The notes under the pieces were generated by a model. That model did not search any database. It saw only the letters and a list, made by a program, of their open reading frames with translations, and had not been told where the DNA came from. Shown here one piece after another: positions 42,601 to 55,600 of a stretch of 60,000 nucleotides of DNA. The stretch is from Nematostella vectensis (taxonomy: Eukaryota > Cnidaria > Anthozoa > Actiniaria > Edwardsiidae): the NCBI RefSeq assembly GCF_932526225.1, contig NC_064041.1:9780813-9840812 (forward strand), given 5' to 3'. The position numbers were made by a program, and so were the translations under genes. Positions within the stretch are counted from its first letter, which is position 1. Every line of letters starts with the position of its first letter.

Positions 42601-44280
42601 GATCCAAAAGAGTTCTTTTTTTCCACAATTAACAAGACAGAATTCATGACTACACTCATACCTCCTGAATTTTTTTCGTCTTTTTTTGGCTTCTCGGTCT
42701 TTGGTTTTTTCTCAGATTTCTTTTCCTTCTTCTTGTCCTGTGCTGGCTGGTTTTTGGCTGGTTCGGGGGCAGCAGTAGGGGGCGGAATAGTGGGCAAGGC
42801 TGCGACAGGTGCGGCCTGTTGGGGTGTTGCACCTTTTCCACTGGATGGCAAGGCAACTTGCTGAACTGGAAACAGTTTTAAACAGCATATTAAAAAGAAA
42901 AAACTTTTATGCATAAAGTGGTTGGTTACAAACCTCCATTTCTGATTTCCCAGTACTCCAGTTCTTTCTTTAGTTTGGTAGCCTCTGCTTTAAGTTTTTC
43001 ATTCTCTTTTTTCAGAGACTCTACCTGTGCCTAAAAATCGGGTAGAGGAAGATGAAATTTAGTGGATTATATTCTTTCTAGAATATTGTGGGTATTTTTA
43101 CAACACATTTTTTTACTCACTCAAATATTGGATATTGACATATTTGTAAAAGTGATACATGTTTGTATCCCATGTAACAAAAGATAAAAGACTATTCTAG
43201 ATATCAGGTTCTTCGAACCGTCTACAGCATTTCTGGCAAGTTGCTGGCTGATGCTTGTGCTGCTTGCTTAAAAATTTAAATCAATGATTGAGGCCTGTAG
43301 CCAGGATTTTGAGTCTGGGAGGGGGGGTTGTTTATTTTCTCTTTGGTAGCTTGTTCTATCACGTAGTGGGCCTTAATTTTCTTTAATTAGAGCAGACCTT
43401 TCAGTTGAGTGGGGGGTTCTTCAAAAACCCCTGGAACCCCCCTGTAGGGTGGCTTAGCAATTTTTTGAGAAATGACTGATCTTTTTTTTAAAAAATAACA
43501 AAATTGTTTCTCCCTCCCCCCCTGAGTCTCAGACTTTTGGCACCCCCTGAAAAAGTTATTTACTTGACCTAAGGAATATATGTGCCAAGTTTGGTGCTTC
43601 TACTAAAAAGTGCACAAAACAGCCATTTTTTTGCGCTAAGCCACCCTACTACTGGCTACGGGCCTGTATATGTCTGCCCAATCTTTAAGTGAATCATGAA
43701 ATTATCATGCCACCTTAACAACTTAATTAATTACTTTCTTTATTTCAGTAGAGTGTACTGCAATATTTTGAGAATCGCAAAATATTGGTGAGATGGAAAA
43801 TTTAAATAATAAGTGTAAGAAGGTAAATACCTGTGAGCTTGGAGATTGTGCCTTTTCTGAAACATGAAAAATACATCACAAAAAGCTTTAACAAGATTAG
43901 TGGGATAGAAAAGAACAACATATCTACATGTTTCATAGTACATGGATAAAAATTCATCGAGCACTAAATTGTTTTCAGTAGTACTACTAGCGCCTGTCCT
44001 TTTGTTGCCTTTTTTAAATTCGCTAAAGATTTGATATATCCAGGCGAGATCCCGTCCTCTAAATGTTAAGTAATTACTTACCGGCTGCCTTTTGCAGACA
44101 CTGCAGATGCCCTTTTAGAAGTTCGACTAGCTCCTCGGCCTGATCCGCTCGCTTGCCCATGCGCTGCAGTACCTCATTATCGCTTACCATGCTTGTTCGG
44201 ATCTGTAATACTCCAGAACCAGCGGACAAACGAGAGAGAGACGGAGGAATGTGATGAAATCTTGATAATCTCGAAAGCAT
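39687..44280 (-). CDS. AIMP1: AIMP1 (multi-tRNA-synthetase complex scaffold, p43/EMAPII precursor)
   Basis: Encodes the p43 scaffold that binds tRNA and arginyl-tRNA synthetase in the multisynthetase complex; its C-terminal part is the EMAPII cytokine in vertebrates. Nine exons with matching phases: 44082-44280, 43831-43856, 42934-43030, 42662-42865, 42399-42494, 41873-41946, 41553-41593, 40368-40524, 39687-39818; 1,026 nt. From the first ATG it is 341 residues; from Met31 (ATG 44190) it is 311, almost exactly the human 312. Order: possible mitochondrial leader (1-30), leucine-zipper coiled coil (about 31-107, KKENEKLKAEATKLKKELEY), Lys-rich linker (to 175), then the tRNA-binding OB fold (SRLNFMVGKIQSIKKHPDAD, GEAAPRTICSGL, ANLKPVKMRGIFSQGMVMC) and the EMAPII tail (LPFTVRGKGVC). 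Confidence 0.96.
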
Positions 44281-44456
44281 GGAAGGGGAACGTGTAACAC
44301 AGAAAACAGCCGGTCAGCGGTCTTGCTAAGTAAATTATTTCTAGCACCCAGTATCCCTCGTCAAGTTAGGAACGCCTTGTGAAAATCACTTTCCCGGGTG
44401 AGAAACTGCAAAAACTTATTTTCGCTTTTCCCATTGCTGTAAACTATATCTCTGCC
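44281..44456. promoter_or_regulatory. Divergent promoter interval of AIMP1 and HDDC2
   Basis: Only 176 bp separate the outermost AIMP1 ATG (minus) from the HDDC2 ATG (plus), so both transcripts must start within it or inside the first AIMP1 exon. No TATA box is obvious. A bidirectional, housekeeping-type promoter is the simplest reading. Confidence 0.6.
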
Positions 44457-45038
44457 ATGAGTGATATGCTAAAGTTTCTTAGCCTTGTAGGGCAGCTGAA
44501 GAGAACCAAACGTACAGGGTGGGTTGACCACGGCGTAAAGGCACCAGAAAGCGTCTCGGATCACATGTATCGCATGGCGGTTATTTGTTTTCTTCTTCCC
44601 TCAAAATCCACCGCTGCAACCGGCGACACGTTAAACAAAGACCACTGCATAAAGATCGCTCTAGTTCACGACATCGCGGAATGCATTGTAGGGGACCTCG
44701 CACCATCTGACGGTGTAAGCAAAGAGGAAAAACACAAGAGAGAAAAGGCAGCCATGGAAGAGTTAGCAATACTTGCTGGCGAAGAGGCAGGGAAAGAGAT
44801 ATACGAGTTATGGGAGGAATACGAATTTCAGAAATCACCTGAGGCGAAATTTGTGAAAGACGTGGATCGTTTTGAGATGATCTTGCAAGCGCATGAGTAC
44901 GAGACGGAGGAACACAAGACCGAATGGTTGCAAGACTTTTTTGATAGTACAAAGGGGAAGTTTGGTCACCCTGTGGTTAAAGACTGGGTAGCTTCATTGA
45001 ACAAGGCGAGGGTGGATAATAAACAACAGACGTCATAG
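44457..45038 (+). CDS. HDDC2: HDDC2 (HD-domain 5'-deoxynucleotidase), intronless
   Basis: A 193-residue protein of the YfbR/HDDC2 family, metal-dependent phosphohydrolases that dephosphorylate deoxynucleoside monophosphates. The HD-domain ligands are all present: His36 in ESVSDHMYRM, His71-Asp72 in ALVHDIAECIVGD, and Asp137 in FVKDVDRFEMILQA. Other family strings include VGQLKRTKRTGW, KEEKHKREKAAMEEL, YELWEEYE and the terminal LQDFFDSTKGKFGHP. Human HDDC2 is 204 residues, so the length is right. ATG 44457 is chosen because upstream codons in the frame lack an ATG and the family begins near here. The whole CDS is a single exon, unlike its neighbours. AATAAA occurs at 45708, about 670 nt downstream. 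Confidence 0.95.
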   Translation: MSDMLKFLSLVGQLKRTKRTGWVDHGVKAPESVSDHMYRMAVICFLLPSKSTAATGDTLNKDHCIKIALVHDIAECIVGDLAPSDGVSKEEKHKREKAAMEELAILAGEEAGKEIYELWEEYEFQKSPEAKFVKDVDRFEMILQAHEYETEEHKTEWLQDFFDSTKGKFGHPVVKDWVASLNKARVDNKQQTS

Positions 45039-46615
45039 CCAGACCTACTACTGGTGGTTAAACACATTTGTTGCTGACTTTAAATCATGGGCAATGGATA
45101 TGGGGTGTATATACATATACTAAATTTATTCAAAAATAGGGGTTCTTTTGCCATTCAATTTTTCAGCCTTCCACCAAACAAATAATGTGCTTAAAAAACA
45201 AAGCTATTGTCCGCCATCATTTCAAAATTTCTATCGGTGCTTAGGGTTGAGATACAGATGGTTTTCATCAGGTGTAGGGTGTTTCTTTTTAATTTTGTTG
45301 GTAAAAGATGCAAAGCTTATTTTGAATTCATTTAAAGGTTATATTTTAAGGAATGTTAAAATAACAATATAAGCATTTATTATTTATCCCCCACAAATGT
45401 ATTGCTATGTAACAAGTCCCCTAGCCTAGTCCCCAGGCTTCTCCTTTGTCAGCTCAGGCCCCATAATGCAACACGGTCACATTTTTTTTCAAAGTGGCGG
45501 ATTGTTGTAGTGCTGACATTCCTTGGGCAAGCAACAAATCATATGTGATGTCCAAAAAAGAAGCCATGCAGCGAAAAGGAGCCTTGGGACGAGGCTACAA
45601 GTTAGCATCTATATGGAGCAGAAGGATAGGAAATGATGACTTTAACACACAACATTTTCACTACAATGTATATTTATTTATACTCTGATATGCTCACATG
45701 TGGAGCAAATAAATTAATAATTATTTTCCATACCAATAAACTATTAGAAAGATACTTGACATTTTATTTTCTTTGTGCAAATAGGCTATTCCAGCTATAA
45801 GTTTGCGCAGGCATAACCATAGAAACATACCTCAACTACCAGAATGCAGCGCGCGCTGTTTTAAGCTTACATCATATGAAGCGGCGCTGCACGCTCATAG
45901 TTGAGGTAGGTTACCATGGTGAGTGCGCACGCATGCTTATAGCTGGAATCGCCTATTTGCAAGCAGTTTTTGCAATACTCAGGATTATACATTTTTTCTT
46001 GAATATACCTTGTCTAGACACCATAAAATATTTGCTATTTCTAATGTAAAAAAAAAATGCGAAGGAGCCTTCGCCAAATACAGAGGCTCAAAGCTCGACT
46101 TGTTCACTGTAAGCCAAAGATCACAGCAAGAGACCACGAAGAGCTACAGTCGGAGCCTTTGCTAGCCAGGGTAAAATAGCCCAAGTGTCATGTCTAAACT
46201 TGGCCTTATTTCTTTGGGAGTTTTTGCACTTTTTTTGCATTATAATCATCACCAATCAATGGTTTGTAAAAAAAGTTTTCTTGCTGTCAGTGATATTCAA
46301 AAGTCAATTAAAGATGCCTTTAAAATTACTTTAGTTATCTGATTCTCATTTCCTCCAACAAGAACCAAACAGAAAGCGATTGACAGATTCAAGACTTCAC
46401 TTAGTACTAGACCACTCTTTACATACCGTTCACCAATGCCATGCAATTTCATTTCTAAATGTAGAACATTCCTGAGTTAAGTAATCTATATTTGTCTGAA
46501 AAACTTCCTATCATAGTTTATCCACAAGGCAAATGTCAACCAAACATTGTAAGAGACACAATGAATCAGAAGTCTCTGGATTTGCTTGGTATTTGTAAAA
46601 GTTTGAAATGTCTAG
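45039..46615. other. Region between the 3' ends of HDDC2 and TSC1
   Basis: The two genes are convergent here. The stretch presumably holds both 3' UTRs. It contains AATAAA at 45708-45713 for HDDC2, a MITE at 45777-45961, and otherwise AT-rich sequence with no supported gene. A 64-codon ORF at 45494-45688 has no recognisable domain. Confidence 0.6.
45777..45961. mobile_element. MITE family E (185 bp)
   Basis: Bounded by TGCAAATAGGC and its complement GCCTATTTGCA. Inverted homology continues inward for about 70 bp (ATTCCAGCTATAAG, then ACCTCAACTA, then GCAGCGC). GC-rich centre, no ORF. Confidence 0.82.
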
Positions 46616-49600
46616 TTATGAGCTAGCATCAGCACAACCCCCACATGCTCCTTGCAGATGTTCTAATCTTTGGTCTGAATCTTCTACCACCACTGTAGAA
46701 GCAGACAAATGAGACAATTTATCTTTATTTTCTTCTGTTAAGTTATCAGATGCACCTTGGGTTTCAGTCCCAGTTTCTACTCTCAGATGAGCTGCAGCCT
46801 TTTGGTGTCTTTTGTTTGTAGTGTCTTGAAGAGCAAGCTTTAGGTTCAGGATGTGGGCTTCTAAAGACTGTGTGACCTTTTTCTGAGCTGCATATTTTTC
46901 CTCCAAGGCCTGAAGAATATAGTACAACCAATCAACATTAACCAAATTATCAATCAAACAGAAATAAAGTTTAGATAATCTTAACAAACTCTCTAAAGGA
47001 AACCAAGCTAAACTAAATCTAAACTAAATCGTTCAAAGATAATTTAATTGACAAACCTTTATTTTGCCAGTGTACGTTCCAGTGAGACTATCAGCAAACT
47101 TCTTGAGCTCTTGAGTTTCAATATTCTAGGGAGAAAAAAGAATCTCAAGCTAACATCCTGTAAAAAAATACTTTTACAAAGAACAAACTTGAATTGACAG
47201 ACAAATCTTATAAGTAAACAAATTAACCAGTAAGAGAAAAACTTGGTTCTCTATCTCTTAGAGATGAACAATTTCATAGGGAAAAGGGGTGTGGGGGAGA
47301 ACCCCCCAAAAAGAAATTCTTTAAAAAAATATGCAAAAAGCTTCTGCCACACCCTGGGGAGGAGCTGCCCTATGTTAGGATCCACTTTTACCTTCTTTTT
47401 GATAACTGACTCCAGGTCGGTTATCTGCTTATGCAGTGCTTCTACTTCAACCTTATGCTTCCTGGCAGCATGTTTTACACCTGGAATATGACAGAGCGAC
47501 AAACCTTTCTAACATCACCTTAAAACAATTTTTTTTATAGGAGAAAAATTTGGTTTATATATTACACATTTTCAAACTCCAGAGCATCTCTTACCTTAGT
47601 AATTTGAAGAGATGTGAATCTTAACATTTTGGGAGGCAAAAACTTTTTAGGTCACTTTTCAGGCGTGAGTTTATTTATTTAACTTGCTGGCACTCAGCTA
47701 TACAGTAGAACCCAGCTAACTAGAACTCGGCTAACTCAAATTCCCCGCTAACTCAAACTGAGTTTGATTACCCTTGAACCTAATTTTGAGTCATTTTATA
47801 TCTGCTAACTCCAATTCCCTGCTAACTCGAACTGATTTTTGCTTCCCTACAGAGTTCGAGTTAGCGAGGTTCTACTGTACTTGCCAAATTTATATACTCC
47901 ATGATTTACTTGACAACCGCCATTAAAAAAACAGAAGCTGGCCTTAAACCCTCACAAATCCTTAAGTTTGTCTGCTTGATTGTTGAAAGAATAATAAAAT
48001 TTAGACACTTGGCATTACCCACAAGAAAATACCATGCACAAATAACACATGAACTTAATAAGCCTTGGAAAATGTTGTACTGAACTTTGTATGTAATTGT
48101 ATCATCATTATTGTATTTGAAATGCAGGCCTCTATTTTAAACCTGCTTAAATATCGCTTATAAATATTGCTTACAAACAAACAAACAAACAGACAAACAA
48201 ACATACAAGAGAGTTCCTTTTGGCAGTGATGCAGCTGTTTGGATGCCTCCGGATTTTTTCCTGTCTTGATATTCAGTTGCTTGATAAGATCCTTTTGCTG
48301 CTGGTTGATCTCACCCATTATAACTAGTTCCTTTGTGAGTTTGTCTATCTCAGCGCCCAGATGAAGTTTCTCCTCAAGTTTGGGTTTGTAATCTCTGACT
48401 TCTCGCCTCAAGTTAAAGACTGTCGCTTGAGACTGGTCAAGTTCCTGAAAAAAAAAGCAGCACAAGATTCACTAATGTTTCACATTAAAGGAAAAACAAA
48501 CTACACAGTTAAAATATAAATCAAATTCACTATATCTTTCCAGGGAACTCTTCTCTGCTGATAGACTCAGATAGTAGTCAGTTAAGCAAGCCAATGTTTT
48601 GCACTTATCAAGCCAATATAATGTTCCTGCCTTGATTTGAATTTGTGTCACAAATGAGTTGAAGTTATTCTCCCGTGGTCCCAGTCTTCTCGGATAATGA
48701 CACTGAACCGAAGGGACATAAAGCTCAGTCACTGGTAACAGTTCAGAGAAAAGCTCTATGTGTTACTGTCTTATAGACTGGGCAGTTGTATGCCCCCTGC
48801 ACATCACAGGCCTGAAGTTCCCATTTGGTGCTCTCATAGCTGTCAACTCACTCGCATTAGGCGGGTGTCACAAGATTTTGGACCTCATCACAAGCCAAAT
48901 TTTTGTGAGAATGTTCATTCATTCTCTGTATTCACCCAAATTGGCTCTCTTGTTGTTTTTTTTTTCACATATTCACTGTATTTTAACCGATTTAACAAGA
49001 TTTCTGTCCAAGTTTGGTTGACAGCTCTGTACTCTCAATAGCTTTTGCACACAAATAGGCCTTTCTCAACCCCTCCATTCCTAAAATATAATTGTATCCT
49101 ATTGATAGTCCACCATCAAATGTAGAACCAATAACAATAATTTTAATATATCAGCGAGTGTGGATAGTGTTTTAAATTAAGTATGATTAATTGTTTGTTT
49201 TCCAGATGCAGCTAGAATTCTCACCAATTTGAGTTTTTCATATTCTTTCTTTTGCTTTTCAAGGGCTGCCTTCAGTTCTCCTTTGGTGTACTGTAGCTGG
49301 GCATTCTCATTCAGCAAATTCCTAAGCATAAAAAAAAGTATAAATCTGTACAGTAGAAGCAAAATAAAAATAGGAAATACCCTTTAAAAAATGTAACAAC
49401 ATTTACCTCAAGTGTGTTTGCTGTTGATTATCCCAACCTGAAGTTATCTCCTTCAACTTTCTATGAAAGGAATAAACTTTTATAACTATGTATCAAGAGC
49501 CTGCTAACTATACACTAGGAAACACACTAGAAAACAATAGGAAGGTTAAGTCTGTTTTCGTAATAACGATTATCACTGACTACCATCAGTACAAAAACAG

Positions 49601-52600
49601 AATGCTTGACACAGTTTACATGAATAAACCATGAATAAAAGGGCCATTGTCTCAAGCTCCCCCTCCCCCTTTATCTGGAAAGATGAGAAATTTACATGCC
49701 CTAATGTAAAGACCCTTGTGTTTACACAACAATCCAAAGCAAATAAAATAGAAAGTCCCTCTATGGAAATAACAAGACAAACACATTTGGATTGTTTCAA
49801 GCTCCCTGTTAGTTGCTGAGTGTAGCAGAACCGCCACAATTATATTATATATATTGCTGATGGTCAGACCTGTAATTGTAGCCTAGCCTGGAATGAAATC
49901 AACAATCACACATACATAATCGTTATTATCGTGATTTACTGTAAAGCACCTGTTGTCCTCTGTTTGCTTGTTTAGTGCCTGGGTCAGTTCCCTCATTTTG
50001 TCTTCCTGAAGTCTTAAGTGGTCTTTCTGCAAGTATGACAAGGGTCCAAGAGATTGATTCATAATCATAAACAAATGAGAATAAATTTCAGAGAAACTCA
50101 ACATTTCACAAGTTTAACAACGGATACAGAGGCACACCCAAAGGGGAGGCTTAAGGGGTTTTGGAACATCATCTATAACAACGATTTTACAGGGTTTGTA
50201 AAATTTGTAATTTTTACAGGGTCAGGGATGGAATCCTTGTTTTAGAGATCCTTGGAATATCATAGGGGTATCTTTAGAGTTTAAAGCAAAACTGGGTTCC
50301 CATGCAGGTGGAGCAAGACACCACTTACAATAGCCTGTAGCTCCTCTTGGTATTGGACGGCTTTAAAGGTCTTCCCTATCAGCCTCCTGTTACGAATGGC
50401 ATGCTGCTCACACTTATGGCGTTCATAGAGGAGTTGGTGGTGCAGCAGCTGTACCTGGCCGCGAAGGATTGCAATTTCATCTTGTGGTGGAGAACCTGTG
50501 GCAAATAAAAATGAGGATTTAGATTCAGTTGAATATCACCTTTGTAAAATAAGAAGTATGGATTGCAGTGGCAATGATAATAATGAAACACTGATAATAG
50601 TGATCATGACAATGATGAGAAAAATGATGTAATGATGAAGATAATGATGATAAAGGTGATGTAATAGTGATGACAATGATGATGAGAAGGATGGTGTAAT
50701 GATGAGAAGGATGATTTTGTTGGCCTTCAAGAAACCCTGGAGCTGCCCCCATGATGATGAATAAAATTAATGATGATAACATTAATAATGATAGCATTAT
50801 GTCAAAAATGATGGTAGCGATGATGCTGATGACAATGATCATGATTGTAATAAAGTCATACCTCCAAAGTGTGTCCAATCAGTGTTTGCCTGGCTAATCA
50901 TTGATATCCTGCTGAATTCTTCATGATGCACGATGCTACCGAATTGCAAGTAGCTATCCAAGACTTCAGTTGGTGTTAGCCGAACTGTGGCTGTTCTGTC
51001 TCCTGTGGGTGTATTTCCAGGTATTCTACCTTCTATACCTGGTATAACTTCCGCTGGTTTTAGCCCTTGGCAGTTACATTGTGATAGGTACATGCTAAAT
51101 GACTGTAGTCTTTTACTACCATCTTGGGATGTAGACGTTGATGAATCAAGCTTGCACTCAAAGTCTGATTTATCAGATTTATCAGATTTACTTATTGACT
51201 TTGTTATCTCCTTTGAAACATCACAAGAGGCCATTTCTGGACTGTTTTTCACTGTCTCATTAGATGTGACTATATCATTCAATTTATGAATTTCTATAAT
51301 CTTTGAATTCTCAAAAACCAGACTTTCCATGGGAATTCCACTAGTATTGTCATAACTAAATGAGGCATTCAAACTTGGAGGTGGTTGACTCGGCAATTCC
51401 ATGGAGGTGAAGCTGTTATGTCTAAGAACTGTTTCTGCAGTTTCAACCGGAATATCTTCACTACAAGTCAATTGTTCCTGTTCGATCAGAAATTTAGGTT
51501 CTTTGGTGGAATTATACAAGTAGCTTTCACCAAAAGTCTTCTCTATTGGAGTCGCAGGCTCAGATAGAGATGAGGCTTCAGCAGAAATCTGTCTATCATA
51601 AGTGAAAACTGAAGCCTGGTTGGAACAAGTCGATCTATTTGTGTCAGTCAATGAGCTTTCGCCTGATCGAGGGGTTGATGTTGGGGTATCTGGAGCTGGA
51701 GTAGGAGGTTTAGCAGAATCAGTAGTTACTCTGGAACTAGGTAAACTGTCTTGCGGCTTAGGCGTTAGCACAGTCCCACGTCCAGATGGCATTGACGTAA
51801 CAAATCTCCTAACTTTTCCATGGTTACTGTCGGCAGTATCACCAGCCAGGGAGGTTGTTGGTGAATCACCTGGGGTGGTTACCACTGCTGGTGTACTGCA
51901 CTGTGATATCGGCAGAAATGTTAATGAAGAGGACAAGTCTTGATTGCTGGTTGACGGGGACAATTGTGAGGAGGGTGGTGTACATAGACCACACATGTCT
52001 GCTGGACTCCACCCATCATTAGTCAACTCATCTGCCGACACCAACGGCATACTACCTGTGCCGCTATCACCACTTTGTAGCGATTTCCCAGTCTGTGTTG
52101 CAGAATCTGACATGCGTCGCTCCTTAAGTCGAGGGATCTCGCACGGTTGAATCTCATGGTAGTCCTCAAAGGTTACTACAGCTGAATGGACAGATTTTTC
52201 TATTGCCGACGGCTCTGGAACACTTTGCCTGGATGTCCAGGAAGCATTGAGACTATTTTCACTTTGAAGCCTGTCAACAGGATCCAGAGAAATATTCTGG
52301 CATTCAATCACAATGTCTTGTGGTTCCTTCTTCTTCCATCTGTCAATGTCAAAAGAATACCAAAATAAGTCCTATGTCCAGGCAAATCATGCTATTATCA
52401 TTGACAACTTGGTCAATATATGCTCACCTGTGTTTCCCTAATTCTGTTTGGGACGTTTCTGTGACTAGACAGGGGTGCAAACGAACATGCTCCAGCATTG
52501 GCTGAAAAGAATGTATAAAAAAAAGTTCTTTTGTATTAAAAAATGAGATAGTTGGTATCTGTACAATAAATATCCTGGGAGTCAGCATAATTGGATACGT

Positions 52601-55600
52601 ACTTTACTCTTTTGGACCCATTTAAGCTGATAAGAATTGATAACCCATAAACCCCTTTTAAGATTTGACAAACTTTATTGTTGTTGCTTTAGAAAAATGA
52701 TGAAATGTGAATTGTTAATGCATGTACCTGACTCAAACATATCAGATTCCATCTTCATTTTAAGCATTTTTCCAACCTCTTCGGTTAGCAGCATCATAAA
52801 AAATGACTTAATCAGGGCATCTGGTAAAGTGTGGTCAAAATTGGAAAATAGTGTGGCATTTTTTTTCAAAATAGTGTGGTAAAATGTGGGGTAAAATTAG
52901 CAATAGTGCGGTAAGTAAAAAAATGTTTGTTAGTTAAGCTGTTTAGGGCATTGAAAATGAGTTGCAAATAGGAAATATGCTTTCGTTTATCTAAATTAGG
53001 AGAGACCCTTTAAAATGAAAGCCACTTTATTTTATTGAACAGTGAGTGACATAAGTTCTCATTTTTCTTTTAGCTTTCCAAACAGGACCATACTCCCTGA
53101 ATCACTGCAGCAATGGAAAGGTTGAAAAAGTAAATGATATTTGCGGAGCAGACTGAGAAATCATTTTCGACGATTTTAAAGTTTAACTTTAAAATCTAAA
53201 GTTTAACTTGAAAAATGAATCATGCCAGCACGCACGCCTGCTTAATGCATTAATTCTGACCTTAAACCCAAATCTTTTGTGATGACAAAAGAAGGAATGG
53301 AAAAGGCAGGGGTGGATCAAGAATGTGGCAAACCTGGGCTTTAGTTGATTTTAGCTCCCAATTATGGCTTTTTAAACCTATAATCAGCCACCTACAGAAG
53401 AAGGGTAGAACAGCTGAAGAAAGGGTGGCATTTTCGCACATCACATCCAAATTTTAAGTGTGACATGGTCCTATCACAGTGCAGCAATTACCTTTATGGT
53501 TGTCTGGAATAGGATTTGTTTGCTTTTGTCGTTTCGCATGTGCCTCAGGTAACCCACAAAGTTGTTGGGGAACATGGCATACAGGCGATGGAAATAGTTG
53601 TAAACAGACACATGCAAGTGTAGCAAGTATACATCAGGGATGTTTCCTACAAAAAGGAGCACTTGACATGAACATTAACTCAAATAACCGGGCTATAGCC
53701 AGTATCATCCAAATTACACATTGAAAAGCAAGTAGCCAGGCGCTTGGTTGAATCTGGGATTTCCCTACACTCCAAGCAGTTGCTGCTGTATCAGGGGTTT
53801 CAACAGTTGCTTGTGGAAGTTGTTGGGGAGGGAAGTGAAAAGCTCCGACTGCTTGGAGTCTAGCTTTTCAAAAGAATTTGATTAAAATAATTTAATTTTT
53901 TAAGGTGAGGAAACTACAAATTTCAGTACCAGACATGTTTCTTAGGAAGATACAAACCTGGTCTACTTGTGAGGAAGGCAGCAAGACGTGTGAAGATATC
54001 AAATAAATCATTGAGCCATGATCCAACAGATGCCGGCACAAGGGGCAACAAGGTGGTGATGGTGAGGATGCCATTGACCAGAAGCAAGACATCTGACTCA
54101 CTCTGTTGATAAAAAAAAAACAAGTTCACCTCATAAAGGAGCCCCATTGCAATGTGAACAACAAATATAAAGAAAAAATAAAGAAATGATGTGTTAAAAT
54201 GCATTCAGATTCCTTAATCACCAACCATTGACAATAAAAAAAACTTCTATATGTAGTTTACAGTAGAAACCTGCATACAAGAACACCCAGACTAATTTTG
54301 AAAATGGGTGTTCAAATCGTTTTTTACTGTGTTGTTTATTCCAAAGAGAAAATCAAACAGGGATATGTCAAACAGAAGAATAGGGGAGATTTGCATCCCC
54401 CACCCCCTCCCTAAAGAGATGTACTCACCTTCAAACATTTTACCAGATTCTCAAACAGAGCAGTTTTCACAATTTTATATAACCAGGAGGGCTAAGGGAT
54501 ATGAAAATAAATACCAATATATTATTAGAGAACCAAGACTTTTGCAAAAAACAAAAAAACAAACAACAACAACAAACAAATAAAACAAAACAAGGCCACT
54601 TTTTAGGCCACCTAAAATAATTGTGGTTTCTGGTTGCCACCCATGTCCAGAATTTGTGCCGCATGCAACTATTTTTATGTGGCCTAAATATAGTTTACTC
54701 TATTCTATTCTACTACAGTACAGATACAGTAAATTATCTAAATATTCTATGATAATTTATCTTTCGAAAACTCCATGGTCACACAACATTTGCAATCAGA
54801 TGATATCTCCACTCCATTCTTTTCTTCATAGGCATGTTATAAAACCCAATGTTATTAAAAAAAACTGCAAGCAAAAAATAAGGAAATGTGCTTAAAGAGT
54901 GTGATCTTTTTCATTTTTTAAATAAAACATGAAGCTTTGAATGTGCATTGGCCATTTAGATCTGTCAAAATAGATAAGTGAAGTCTTATTTCATGGATTT
55001 GAAATGCTGTGTTCCTCTAATATGACAATCGTGACCGCCAAATATGGTACAGAATAACATACATACATACTTAAATTTTTCATTACAAAATCGTATATAT
55101 ACTAGGTGAAGAGCAACTTATTTATTCTCATAATGGATTATTTCTCAAACTACTTAGAGTACCATTAGAACCTGACATAAAAAAACAAGGGATTGAGTAA
55201 GAACTACAAACGGGTCAAAGGTCAAAGAGTGGTTTTGTAATACATGTCTGCAGCAATTTAGAAATCCGTATGAGGTTTCTTCAATAGTGCACGTCTGCTC
55301 CATAGGAGTATCAGCAAGGAGGAGACTAGGAAGTTGCGAAACACGTTACTAATTAAGAGAATTTGACAAGATTCCCTACCTGTCTTCGGACAACATATCC
55401 TAACAGAGTAAGGCTGTCGATACGGCCACGGGTGCTGCGACCGTGTCTTAAACAATCATTTAGCTTCTCGAATAAGATCTAAAAGGGAATAGGATATCAA
55501 TTAGAGCCAAGATAATTTTATAATCACAGCATCAAATCCGTGGGCTTACAAAGAGAAATTTGTTTTAAATCAAATCAAATCATGTGTGTCCATCGAAATG

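Noticed and set aside
44379-44456. N-terminal extension of HDDC2 from 44379
   Set aside because: The upstream part of the frame begins at GTG, not ATG; the first ATG in frame is 44457 and gives the family's usual length.
50525-50878. 117-codon Ile/Ser/His-rich minus-strand ORF
   Set aside because: Produced by GATGAT-type simple repeat inside TSC1 intron 7.
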